This document shows positions 12,331-25,300 of a stretch of 64,000 nucleotides of DNA, in pieces. Location: contig CM061138.1 of assembly GCA_030789695.1 (NCBI GenBank), forward strand, positions 16,688,214 to 16,752,213. Reading direction: 5' to 3'. The stretch comes from Scilla litardierei (Eukaryota; Streptophyta; Magnoliopsida; Asparagales; Asparagaceae). The notes under the pieces were generated by a model. That model saw only the letters and a program-made list of their open reading frames with translations, was not told the DNA's origin and did not search any database. Made by a program: the position numbers and the translations under genes. Numbering within the stretch: the first letter of the stretch is position 1; every line of letters starts with the position of its first letter.

Positions 12331-12542
12331 CAATTATTTATATGGCTTAATTATCGAATCCATGTTCGGTTATTATTATATTTCTATTGATTTTTGTGCT
12401 TTTAATTTGTAATTTTCTCCTTTTGTCTTTGGAAAATTGCTGTTTCCATTACCCTAGTCAGTGTAACAGTCAACAACCCAAAATATGCTGGGACAAAACT
12501 GCCACGTAAAACAAAATTTAAAAAAAGGCGTGAATTGTATAA

Positions 12543-13022
12543 TCTATCTTATAAAATAGTGATATACATGTTTGCCATTGTCCCACTAAGACAAAATGGT
12601 GGGTAGAGATGTGGCCACATCGTCAAGGTGTTGCCCACTTGGAGATGAGTGGGGGTTTGGGTGTAGTTTAGGGTTTTTGTTGTGCACCCAAATGTAAGCC
12701 CCCCCCTCTTCGCATGAATTACCAGGTCGCCATTGCATTTAAATACAACAAAAAAACCATTGGCCCCCCTCTATTTACAGGGTTGCCATTGCCCCAATTT
12801 TACCCCTTGGTTCTCATCTATTTACATGGTTGCCATTGGCAATTTTTCCCACTTTGAACACCTCTTATTTACATGTTTGCAATTGGGATTTATATCCCTT
12901 TTACCATCCGACGACATCGACACACAAATCCACACTTCTCACTCCTTTCGGTTGCACGTGCACCGCATCCTGTTCGTATTGGTTTTTTTTCGCCGTGCAG
13001 TACGTGCACGGGTTATTTCTGG
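12543..13022 (+). mobile_element. Non-autonomous Helitron upstream of the plastid-protein gene
   Basis: The 5' end TCTATCTTATAAAATAG is preceded by A at 12542. The 3' end has a GTGCA...TGCAC hairpin (cgtgcagtacgtgcacg) followed by GGTTATTTCTGG and host T, matching the A^T insertion rule and CTRR with R=G,G. It is 480 bp. It ends about 300 bp before the start codon at 13325 and therefore forms part of the distal promoter. Confidence 0.62.
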
Positions 13023-13165
13023 TAGATTTATAATTACGGGTACATGGGCTTTTAAAGTGTTGGGCTGTGTACTGTTGTCACTTTTGATGGGTCCATTGTC
13101 CATAGTAAGTAACGGTCCGATCCAACATCAGATTTGAAAAATGCATAGACTGTGTCGGTGGGGGC

Positions 13166-13171
13166 CACGTG
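13166..13171 (+). promoter_or_regulatory. G-box (CACGTG)
   Basis: A palindromic CACGTG lies 154 bp before the ATG at 13325, in a short unique promoter segment between the Helitron end and the coding start. G-boxes bind bZIP/bHLH factors and are common in promoters of plastid-protein genes. Function here is inferred. Confidence 0.4.
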
Positions 13172-13324
13172 GAAGATCGGCGACTCGCCTCGATATAATC
13201 GGAGGAGGAAACAAAATATTTCCCATTTTGCCATTCTCGTTCATTTTCTCGAACTCTAATTGTTTCCCCCAAAAGCAAGCAGCAATCAATTATTCAGTCA
13301 GTTTGTTAATCGAAGAAGAAGAAG

Positions 13325-16300
13325 ATGGCAGCTCTCGCAAGCTCTCTCATTTCCACCCATGGTCTCACTTCTTCTAAATGTCGTCCAGGTAACTAATTTC
13401 TCGAAAGCTTTCTGCTTTCGATTTAGGTTTCATTTGATTTGATTTGCTGTTTTTTGATCCAATGCAATATTGATCGGTCCAAAATGATGCCGATATGTGG
13501 ATTTTAGATGCACTTTAATGTTTTTGATTCGAAAACTTTGGATTTTAAATTTATAAGCCCCACATTACTGCAGAGTTTCAATTAGCAACTAATAAAAAGG
13601 AAACTTGATCAAGAGCAGTGATTGTCAAACCTTTATATTGGCATCTTCATCATCAGCTTGGTTCCTTGTCAAGATTTTTCTTTGGTCATTAGGACACTGA
13701 CCACATAAACTTGTGTGATTCGTTTCGTCTTTATTGACAATAAGGAACGATGAAAACAATGATCTCCTAGTTTCTTGACTATCTCCGTGCTTTACTGTAT
13801 ATGATCTTGTCAAAGGAAACCCGGTCTATAGCTTGATATGTGTTGAACTGCTATTTATATGGTATGTTCATATATGTAGGTAACACGAAATTGGATTCAT
13901 AATCTGCCTTAATGTACAACTGATGCCAACAATTACAAGATTAATTGTGTTGGCTAGTAGCAAATTCATGTTGCACCCCTGTTTTCGAGGGATATTGTTC
14001 CTTTTGTCGATCTTACTCAATGCACTGCAATGATGTTGAGGTGCTCATTGAGGGGCATTTGGGTCTCAGGGGCACCGCTTTCCAACCCACCCCACACAGT
14101 AGGGTTTGTGCGTCCCTTATCACAAGCTTATCTCATGCAGATTTATTTTGTTTCTGGCTATTTGAAAGATAATATCAAACATGATTTTATTGCATCCCAA
14201 GTGTCTAGATGTTGCTGACCTGGGTACCTGTCTGTAAATGCTTTTCTTGATATTTGGAAGATGATCTTTGGGTTAAAAATCCTTGGGATTTATCATGATT
14301 TTACATGGATGTTGTATAACAACTAATTTTTAGATCATCAACCTGTAGGTATTGTTGAATAGACCATTGAAGCTATCTTACTTTTTGAAAGAAAAGATTC
14401 ATGCACAGTTCCTTTCCAAGAGTCCAATATACCATTTATCTTACCTGGCTTTATTTAAGATTTAAAGATGTTTGGATCTAAGTTTCTGATTGGGTAAGGT
14501 TTCTCCATTTGTCCCAAAGAATATATGAAAACCACATTGTTATCTTGATGTTCAACCAAGTGGGTCATGGGTTTCCTATTCCTAACTTTATCTTGCATAT
14601 TCTGGGAATTATAGCGCAATGAGTCAGTCTTATTCTTGAATTTGGAATCTTCTTTGCACAAACCTTAAAAACTAAGCTGGAATCTGTGCCAGCAGGACCA
14701 TAGCTTACTTAAGCCTATTGTCAAGCTGGTCAAACTCATTTGCTTTGGGTGAAATTTGGCCATATTCCAGGATTAACAACATATATGAGTTTAATTAATT
14801 TTTAAATACGTTTGTGTGAAGTTCTGTCTACATTGGCCAATTGATATGTGCACTTTCTTTGGTGATATGGGTTTCCATCAAATTTCAACATATGTATTCT
14901 CAAATATTCTCTTATGAATATTAACTCCACATATTCCTAAAAAATGTTGCATGTTTAGAGCATTATGGCCTTCTCATTTTCCTAATGATTTGCATGTTCA
15001 TCAGTTATTTAACCAATTCTCATCTTCGTCAAGAAAAAAATGTAAGCACATGTAGTAAAATGCCAATTCTCCAATTCTCCTCTTTGTACTGAATAATGTG
15101 ATTTTTTGAATTTTTAGTAACAAGAGATCAACATACCCAATTCCTAAGTGTAAAGGGCTACTATCATCGGGAAACAAGTAAAATCGATGAAAATATGCTT
15201 TCATATATCTACTGCTATATTAATGGAGGAAGGTGAGATGTAGCCAAACTGTGTAGTTAGACTCTAATCTATTTATGAGGTTTTATGGGACCCACAAATT
15301 TCATTGTCTATTGCATCATCCCGCCACAAAGGAAAAGAAAAAAAATGCTAGGTTTCTGGTCTGAAAGGTGTGGCCCTCATGAATTAGGAGGATATCACCA
15401 ACCGAAAGTGAGAAGTTAAACTCGCTTCAATTGCATGGGGTTGCATGCTGCAGGCAACTGCTGGAAATCGGGCATTAAAATGCTTTTTTTCTTGGATCCC
15501 GTTTTAAATAGTTCATTTACACATCAAATGTATACACATATCCTTTATTTTTTTCTTTTTAGAATGTACCAGTAATAACCCGTGCCCCAAGGGCACGGTT
15601 CATTTAAAATACCCCCTTCAAAATCATAGACCCCTTAATTTTAAACGAATATCACATCTTGAAGTAAACATTTGTAGCTAAATTCAATATGCACATTGCT
15701 GATGTTTGAACTAAATATTATATTGGTTTGAATTTTTTTCTCTTGATATCTTAATGTAGTAAATTTATTTTCAAAGTAAAATAAATTACACACATATATG
15801 TTTAATTTTTGGCAATAGCGGTCAACTATTTATACTTCCAATGTTTTCCAATTAGAAAGTTACATGTTTCTAAAAAATTTTGTTTTCTTTGAAAAAAAAT
15901 CAATTATCTCAAGCAAGTAATGATGTTTTGGCCGAAACCACTTGGTTTCAGCTGTTTTTTGTTTTGGTTTCGAAGGGGAACGATACAAAACTGCAGATGA
16001 AACTTGATTTTAGCCGAAATCTTACTTCTTGCAATAAAATATAGGTTTGAATTTAAATACACAAATCTATTTGAACCATATACATAAAAATATTTATTAA
16101 AATTATAAAAATTATAAAAATTTATTGAAATGTTCATAATTATATTTTAAATATTTTAACAATTCCTTAAAATTCGTAAAAAATTATTATAAATGTATTA
16201 TTATATAACTATACTAGTCGTAACCCGTGACCGTTAGTCGAGGGGCATTCAAAATATTCATTTGAAAAATTTCAACCCATTCAAAATCTGTTTCCCCTCA

Positions 16301-19300
16301 AAAAAATTTGCAGCTTTATTTAAAATTTCATACGCTTAAAATTCATTCACATTCAAAATTCTCCCCCAAAAAATTTGCATGCACCGTCAAAATATCCCGC
16401 CATCAAAATATCCCGCCAGGAAATTCTTTTGACCATATTCAAACTAAAATTTAATTTCTCCCAGAGAATTTATTTCCCTTAAATATTTTTGTTTCCTCCA
16501 AAATTTAGTTTCCTCTAGAAATTTAAAACTTTAGTTCACACTAAAATTTAGTTACCTCCAAATTTTGTTCCTCTTAAAATTTTAAATTAAAATTTATTTT
16601 TCACAGAGAATTTATTTCCCTCAAAAATTTTTGTTCCAAAATTTAGTTCCATTCATATATAGTTCCCTTAATATTTAAAATTTCAGTTTTCCTAGAATTT
16701 AGTTTCCTCCAGATTTAGTTTCTCCTAGAAATTTTAGATTAAAATTTAGTTTCCTTCAAAAATTTTAGTTCTCATCAAAATTTAGTTCCATCCAGATAGA
16801 GTTCCCTAAAATTTAAAATTTTAGTTCATCTAGAATTTAGTTCTCTCTAGATTTTGTTTCTTCCAAAATTTAGTTTGTTTCAGATTTAGTTTCCTCCAAA
16901 AATTTTGGATTTTTCCCTAAATTTTTTATAAACTCTCATCGTAGCCATTAATTCCTTAAGATTAATTAAATCTTACCGGTATTTCTACCCACATCTTTGT
17001 CTTAGTCTTAGTCAGCAAACCCATTCTAAATCATATCTCATTTGTATAATAGATACATATATATACATATATACATACATATATATCTATATATATTTGA
17101 AACGGAAACTGAAAATGAAATCTACGAAATGCGCGAAACTGTTTGTAACTAAATTTTTTTTCCAACGACCAAAACCAAAACCGAAACCGATTTCTCAAAT
17201 CTTGATCTTAAGTACCATCAACTACGCCTATTGTCATCTATAGTAACGACCTAGATAATAATTTTTGTACGTAGCCATCTTATGGATAGATTATACAAAT
17301 AAAGTCAAGCGTGTGTTATATGAATAACTACATTCATTAAATCCTTTGTGCCTTTACCTTTTAAACCAAAATTTTACTTTAATAAAGATTTTTTTCTCAT
17401 ATATACGACTGAACTTGAGTTTGTTCTCTATCTTCAATTTGAAAGACATATACTTGTTAGCTCTTGCATAATTGTTTTTGCCTTCAAGATATGTCAGAGA
17501 AAAATAACGTAGAGGTGCATGGAATGATAGAAAAACATTGAAACTCTTTCGCACATATCTTTACTAGTATAAGTACAACCATCCCCTCCTATTATCACGG
17601 ACTAACACTTTCATGGACTAACGTCTAACGTAACATTTTTTAAATTAGTTCTTAAAATGTAAAAAATTTGAATCAAACGTTTAATTTAAATTGTTCATGC
17701 GTGCATTAAATCCTAACCTAAAAATTTAAGCTCCAATTCTCAATGATAAGTATTTTAATGCCATATCCTTAACGAATAATAGTAAATGTTGAATGCCATC
17801 ATTTTATATTAATATTTTTTATTTTATAAATCCAGATATATTGTAATATTAGGTTTGTAGAAGTTTTCAATTTGATTACACGTGTATTTGCACTTGCCCT
17901 AAAATCTATTGTAAATGTATTGGAGCAAGGCAACCAAAAACCTTGATTAGCCATTCAATATCATCCCTCAAATCTTAAAATTCTGTTTTCAATTTCAACA
18001 TATAATTTTGATCTAATTAATATAAACTTAGAGGGGACATACTTCATGCGAAATCAATAAGAAAATACGACGACGGTTTCTCTAACGTGTCGGGTTGGTT
18101 AGTTTAGATTAGATTTAGTTGGTTAGTTACGATTTTGATTTGGACTTAACAATAAATTCTGGTTTTTCAATCCAGGGTTTTAAAAAATCCAAAGTTTTGA
18201 AATCTAGATTTGAATGTTCGAATTTTGATACTGAAAAAATTAATTAGAATTAAACAAATGGGTTATTGGGTTCTAAATAATAGGTTAACGAGTTTAACTA
18301 AAAAATATAGAAATAAATTCAAAAAATGTAATAATAATAAAAATAATTCTAAAATTTATTTAGAATAGTTTGAACAATAAAATGTGTCATAGTTTTTTCT
18401 AAAAACATTAAAAACGGGTTAGGACCGTTACATACACACTCAAGAATCCCACTTTTTCTGTGGAGGTGTTATTCTTATCCTATTAAGGTAGGAATCACAT
18501 TCCTAGTGAGATTACATGAAAAGATACTTGAAATATTTTTTACAAATATGAGTCTAAATCCTTTTAGAATTCTGATTGCTTTGTTGGACAGACTAACTCC
18601 TTTGATTAATTCAGATTATACTTGTCTTGTAGCTGTTTTCCTCCAACTTGGGCTTGTTTTGAAGTTGATATAATATTGTTTCTTAAATAGTAATTGTGAT
18701 AGATCTGCAATTTTGGCCCATTAAGGGCATTTTTTGTAATTTTTGAATTTCTAGGGTTTTTTTTTGTAATTTTCAGTTTTAGGGCGTCTTTTTTAGTTTT
18801 CCGTTTTCAGTTTATTGTTTATCGGGGCTATGGGGGATTATGGATCCTCATGCTTATTTTGAGTGAGAAATCATAAGAGAGGTTGAGATTTCCTCTACTT
18901 TCGGGAGAGTACGGTTATTCTCTTGAATGTGCGACTTAGGACAGCGGTCCACTTCTCGAACGTGGCCAAATTATCTTCTATGGTTTGTTTTATTAATAAA
19001 AATCAGATTTGCCCTTCGGATCCTATCAATTTGGTATCAGAGTGGTGAGATTCACCTTGGCAACAAGATCGAAAGACAAGGTTGACGCCTTCGAGGAGAA
19101 ATACAATGTCGAACTTGAAGGTGTCACTCAAACCCTAGCAAAATATGGTTAAACCCTAGCGAAGCTAGGTGAAACCCTAGAGAAACATAGAGAAGCTCTA
19201 GCGCAAATCATGCAACATGCGAGCGCCTCAGCAAAGATAATCGATGGGGCCGAAAACCTAAACCTAGGTCAAAAGGCGAAGACTTTGGAGAGGGAAAAGA

Positions 19301-22300
19301 AACGGATAAATATTTCGTCAAAGGACTCCTCGAGGACGCCAAATACTACTTCGAGGAAGATGCAGAAGACGACGGAAGGGGCGTGAACCCATACCACCAG
19401 CATGGGGTCCCCTTGGTGGGCCGGCCAGCTGCTGCAGTCAATCTGCAGGGGCGCCTGGCCCCTGTGAACCAATAGCAGGGGCACCCAGCCTCCGAGTCAC
19501 TCTGCAGGGGAGGACAACTCCCTGACAGGGGCCCCTAGCCTTTGCAGAACTCCTGCAGGGGGGAGGACAGCCCCCCTTCAGAGGCAAACATTCTTGCAGG
19601 CCGTAGTGCATCTGCATGGTGCCAGCATCCCTGTCGATTTTTTTGCGAGACCGCCATGGACCCGTGGCCCCCAATGACCTATAGAGACACCGGCGACCCT
19701 CCAGAGTATGGATTGGAGCACGATGAGGATGAGGACGAGTTTCAAGGACCCCACGGCCCTCGATATACTGCAGAGAGGTGACGACGTCCACTCCTGGCCT
19801 ACGAGGAGTACCCAGAGGATTTCGACGGGGATTTGGACTTGGAGGAAGATGACCGAGGCTCCGTTTTGGGTGGCGAAGATTGGGGAGGCTATGGAGACAG
19901 ATGAGGCCAACTGAGTGGTTTGGAGTGACACAGAGACAGATGGAGACACACATACCAACCCCATCATCCTAGGCGCTTCGAGGATCGAGCTGATCAGGGA
20001 AATTTTTTGGGTGGATAGCCGTGTGAGGAAGCTGAAGGTGCTGATATTATAGAGGGATGATCACTACGGCTGAATTTACAGGACAGAGAGATTCTTATTA
20101 GTGACGCGTATGATGGATGGACAAAAATTCGAGGCGATGACTGTGTTTTGAAGGGAATGCACTTTCTTGGTTGTAGTTGAGGGAGTAGTGACGACGTTTT
20201 TGCTCATGGGAGGAGATCAAGGATGGCTTGGTGGAGAGGTTTTGCGAGACTCGGAGCGGAAATTTGCAGGAGTAGCTGTTGGCACTCAAGCAGGATGGTT
20301 CTGTCAAGGAGTACATAGAGAGATTTGAGGCACTATCAGGACGAGTTCGAGGGATTCCGGATGAGACATTGAAGGGGAGTTTCATGAAGGGACTAAAGCC
20401 CACTATTCGCGCAGAGCTATGCCTATAGAAACCTTAGGTCTGATGGATGCTATAGAGCTGGTCAGGATGGTTAAAGATCGTCTTATGGAGGATAGGAGGT
20501 CTAGAGGGACAGTAGCGGCTCCTGTTTTTACAGCCAGTCGGTGATAGGATGACAACAGAAGCCGACGATAGGGACAGACTAGTCCAGTCAAGAGAAGAGC
20601 GGAGTGCCAGAGCCAGAAGGACAGTTTTGAAAGATGACTAATGTGGGGACACGAAAGAAGAGGCTAACGTGGTTATGTTTCTGGTGTGATGAGAAGTTTA
20701 CCACAGGGTACACAACGTGTGGACACAAAAGAAGAGGCTAACGGGGTTATGTTTCTGGTGTGATGAGAAGTTTACCACAGGGTACCACCGTTGTGGAGTG
20801 CGCAAGTTTAGTTGCTGATAGTAGACGAGGACAATGTGGATGTAGTGGAGGAAGAAGAGCTAGGGAAGATGAGCATCTCCATTTGGAGTAAGGCTGCCAT
20901 AGACTTTATGCATCACATTGAGGGCAATGTGGATTTTCGATGGCGGAGTAATGATAGATCTGTAATTTTGGCCCATTAAGGTCATTTTTATAATTGTCAG
21001 ATTTCTAGGGGGTTTTCGTAATTTTCAGATTTAGGGGTTTTTTTTTTAATTTTTAGTTTTCAATTTATTATTTATAGGGGGTTATGGGGAATTAGGGATT
21101 CTCATGCTTAATTTGATTGAGAAATCATAAGAGAGGTTGAGAATTCCCTCTACTTTCAGGAGAGTGCAGTCGTCCTCTTGAATCGGCAACTTGAAAAGCT
21201 GTCCACCTCTCGAACGTGGCCAAATTATCTTCTTTTTTGTTTTATTAATAAAAATAAGATTTTTCCTTCGGATTCTATCAAACTGTTGGAAGTTGGCATT
21301 AAATTTGTGGGCTGTTGGAATTTAAGATATTCTTTTTTTCTTTAATGCCTTAATATCCTCTTAGAATGAAGTATTATTAATTCGGTTTGCTATTTTTCAA
21401 TTAGTTAATTTTATATTTAGACTGCTGATTTAAAACATAATACCTTATCTGTAGAGTGGCTACCTGATGACGGTTTGAAATTATTTAGCACATTGGTTGG
21501 CTTTCATTCTATTGATATTTTTGTTGGATGTTTGAAGCTGAGCTGCAAAATTATAGCCCATTGTTGGCTAAGATTGGACTATTTATGTTCGACTTGTTGC
21601 TATTCTTTTTGTTTTTGAACATCTTTTGGCATGTCTAATCTTGCATTTGTTTTCTAGTAGGTTGCTCATCAAAGTTACTACTAGATCAATCGATCTTGAA
21701 TGGCAACCGGCTGAACTTGTCCCCTAGACCCATTTACACCAAGAGAGCAAAACTAGAAATCTCCAAGCGGCAACTCAGTGTTCGTGCTGGTTTAAGGTAC
21801 TATGAGTAGCGAAAATATTGGCTTCTAATCAATATTTATTTGTTAGTCATTCGATTTAATTTCCTGTTGTTTTAGGCCTTGTATTGTATAGGCATTTTCT
21901 CACCCACAAACATGACTGCCATAAATTGGATGCTAGCTACATATTGTTGCCTGTCAAAATTTTTTTTTGAGATATCTCGTTGAAAGTTTTCTTTCTTGTG
22001 TACTTTCTTGTATACTTTAAATTCAGTTTCAACTTATTATTGTTAATACTAATTTTTCCAATCCCTTGTTTGTAGTAGACAACTGTGATTGATTCTCCAT
22101 ACTAATATTTATCCTCATGTTTATCTCAATTTTTAACATAGGGGAGTTTTAAGATATATCATTGTGCCTTGATTCCACAAGCTTGAATTGCATGTGGTTT
22201 AGCTGATGATTCTATGTTTCCATGTTAAATTTTCATCTCTAAGTAACCTTCTGGTCCCATGAGTTTGAAGTAGCTGCAGCCTGCACCATTCCTAGGTTCT

Positions 22301-25300
22301 GTGATGTCCTCTGACCTTAATTCTTACCCCTCCTTGTCCATAATCTCCTTGGTGTGAACTGTACAAGCAATACACGGAAACATATATCTATATTACATTT
22401 GACAACTTTTTTTTTTGAATTCTAGGGCCGACTAGAACAAGCTGACTAGGACAAACATGTTGATAGAAAGACGACTTGGATTTAATCTTGGGGAATGAAT
22501 GTTTGAGATGAGATTTTGTAGAAAGTTTTGGAGGGAGAAACATTTATAGGGAAATGAAAGTTTCTGGGAAAATGAAACTTTTTGGGGAATGAAAGTTTCT
22601 GGGGAATAGCAGAGTGCATGCAATTAATGCATTTGGGAAAAAAACTTTTAACTTACACTTAATGCTGCAGATCGAATGCTGCCGCTGATCAAATGATATC
22701 TCCTCAACGCGAGGCCCACTGTCTCTTCGATGCATTGGGCAACAAGATGAGAATAATTTCCCGCGTCGAAGGCGCCCGCTAAATTTCTTTACGCTAATTT
22801 GTTGGCTAAATTTTTTATGTTAATTTGTTCGGCGTGGGCATCCGCTAAATTTCTTTTACGCTAATTTGTTGGCTAAATTTCTTTACGCTAATTTGTTGTT
22901 CCGCGCCGAAGGCGCTTGCGCCAAATTTGTTGTTCTACGTCGAATTTGTTGTTCCTCGCCCAAGTTGTCCGCTACATTTTTTTACACTAATTTGTTGTTC
23001 CACGCCAAAGGCGTCCCCGTCGAATTTGTTGTTCCGTGCCAAATTTGTTGTTTCATGTCGAAGTCGCATGCGTCGAATTTGTTGTTCCACGCCGAAGGCG
23101 TCTGTGCTGCTAAATATTTTTACGCCAATTTGTTGTTCTGCACAATTTTGGTTGTGGAAATAATTTTGTTGGGAATAAAGATTTCACGGGGGAAAATCTT
23201 AAATGAACTGTGCCCGCGTGCACGGGTTATGACAAATTATTGTTACATAAAGCCATGCTTGTGAGATTTTTGTTCTACTTTCTTGTGAACCTGCTTGGCA
23301 CAGATTTCTTCCTGTAAATTAATATAATTTCCCGGGACATGCTTGGATGCTGATGAGATGATGATATGACTTTTCTATTGAGAGATGGATGCATGTTTGA
23401 ACAGTTGCTCGGTTAACTTTAACTATGATGTATCCACTTTGCAATTAAAAATGTTATGTTTATTTGATGCGTGTTGTCTGTTTATCAGCACTTAGATATG
23501 GTTTGAAATAATTGGAAGTCATGGAATGCTAGATCCATTTCAGGATATGCTAGACTTCATGTAGGAGATTGCTCGTAACATGCGAGGGCATATATTAATC
23601 AAATTTGTGAATTGAAAGAGAGCGAGAGGAAATTAGGGAAGAACTCTCCGCCTACTTTTTATTATTTATAGAGAGCTGTTTAGAGAAAGATAATATTATG
23701 GTTAAGGGTTAGAGAGAGGGATCCAAATCATTCGTATCCACATCTATTAATATATAGTCTTCTTGCTTTTCGCAAAACACCCGCCTACATGTATATGGAT
23801 TATCACACTCCCCCCTAAACATGGATCATGTAGACCATACATGCCCAGCCTGATACAACTGTAAACCGATTGTGACTGCCCAAGATGTTTAGTACGCATA
23901 TCGGCTAGTTGATTTGTGGAACTCATACACATTGTTTCAATCACCTTCTTACACATCTATCGAAAAATATGACAGTCAATCTTGATATGTTATGTCCTCT
24001 TATAAAAAAGGATTATTTGCAATGTAGATAGCTACTTGATTATCAAAGCAAAGCCTCGAAGGGTAAGACAACAAAAGACCAAGTTCAGCAAGAAGCTGTT
24101 GAATCCACACCAACTCATAAGTCGTATTTGCCATTGACCGATATACACTCTTACACGATTTAAAAATAACCAACTGATTCGTAGTATTCTTGTTAGATTT
24201 GGGTGAAAATGGTGATAAGCCACTAATGACGGCTATCACTTCTTATTTATATCAACCCTCTCTTTTCTTTACACACACAATAACACACAATACTCCCCCT
24301 CAAGATGAGCAAAAGATATTTATCATGCCCATCTTGTTACAAGCATCCTCTACTCCTTTAGAGTTCAATCCCTTTGTAAGGCAATCAGCTAGTTGCTGTC
24401 CAGAAGTAATGTAGGAGATCTCCAACTGTTTCTTGTCCAATCTTTCTTTAATGAAGGACCTGTCAATCTCTATGTGCTTCGTTCTATCATGTTGCACTGG
24501 GTTGTTGACAATGTTAATTGCTGACTTGTTTCACACAACAACCGCAATGGTCCTTCTCTCAGCAGACGTAGCTCTTGTAGAAGTGATCTCAACCAGATCA
24601 TCTCACATGTACTAAGCACCATAGCACGATACTCTGTCTCTGCAGTAGAACGAGCCACCAAATCCTGCTTCTTGCTGCGCCAAGAGACTAAGTTGCCCCC
24701 AACAAACACACAGTAGCCCGAGGTCGATCTCATATCATCCAAGCAACTGGCCCAATCCGCATCACAGTAGCCTGTCACATTCATGTGACCATGACTACCA
24801 AATAATATGCCTTTTCCTGGACTATTCTTCAGATACCTCAGTATCCTGAAGACTGCCTCCATATGTCCAGTCCTAGGATCATGCATGTATCTACTTACCA
24901 CACTGATAGCATAGGCAATGTCAGGTCTGGTATGACATAAGTAGATAAGGCGTCCAACAAGTCTCTGGTACCTTTCTTTGTCTACTGGCTCCCCTGATTG
25001 TGAATGCAATCTATGATTCTAATCAATAGGAGTAACTGCTGGACGACACCCCAACATACCAGTCTCAGCCAGTAAATCCAGGGCATACTTCCTCTGTGAG
25101 AGAACTATACCCTTCCTGGACCTAGCAATCTCCAGTCCAAGGAAATACCCCAACTGTCCAAGGTCCTTGACCTCAAATTCTCTCGCCAATCTAGCCTTCA
25201 AGTGAGAGATTCCCTCTTCATCATCTCCAGTGATAATAATATCATCAACATACACAGCCAGAAGGGTAATCCGCTGTCCTGAATGCCTATAGAATACAGT

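Larger units (their letters stand above)
18697..21280 (+). mobile_element. Gag-only gypsy-like LTR retroelement (non-autonomous)
   Basis: LTRs are at 18697-19028 (332 bp) and 20952-21280 (329 bp), both starting TGATAG and ending CTATCA. Flanks aattg (18692-18696) and aactg (21281-21285) are a 5-bp duplication with one change. A primer site TTGGTATCAGAGTGGTGAG follows the left LTR. The 1.9-kb interior has only gag remnants: an opening coiled-coil-like stretch ([14 protein letters not shown]), a gag core, and a knuckle motif [14 protein letters not shown]. No RT, RNase H or integrase was found, so it would need another element's enzymes. It lies in intron 1 in the sense orientation. Confidence 0.75.

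Noticed and set aside
19438..19953. 171-codon minus-strand open frame
   Set aside because: It is the antisense of the gag part of the gypsy-like element; composition explains the open frame.
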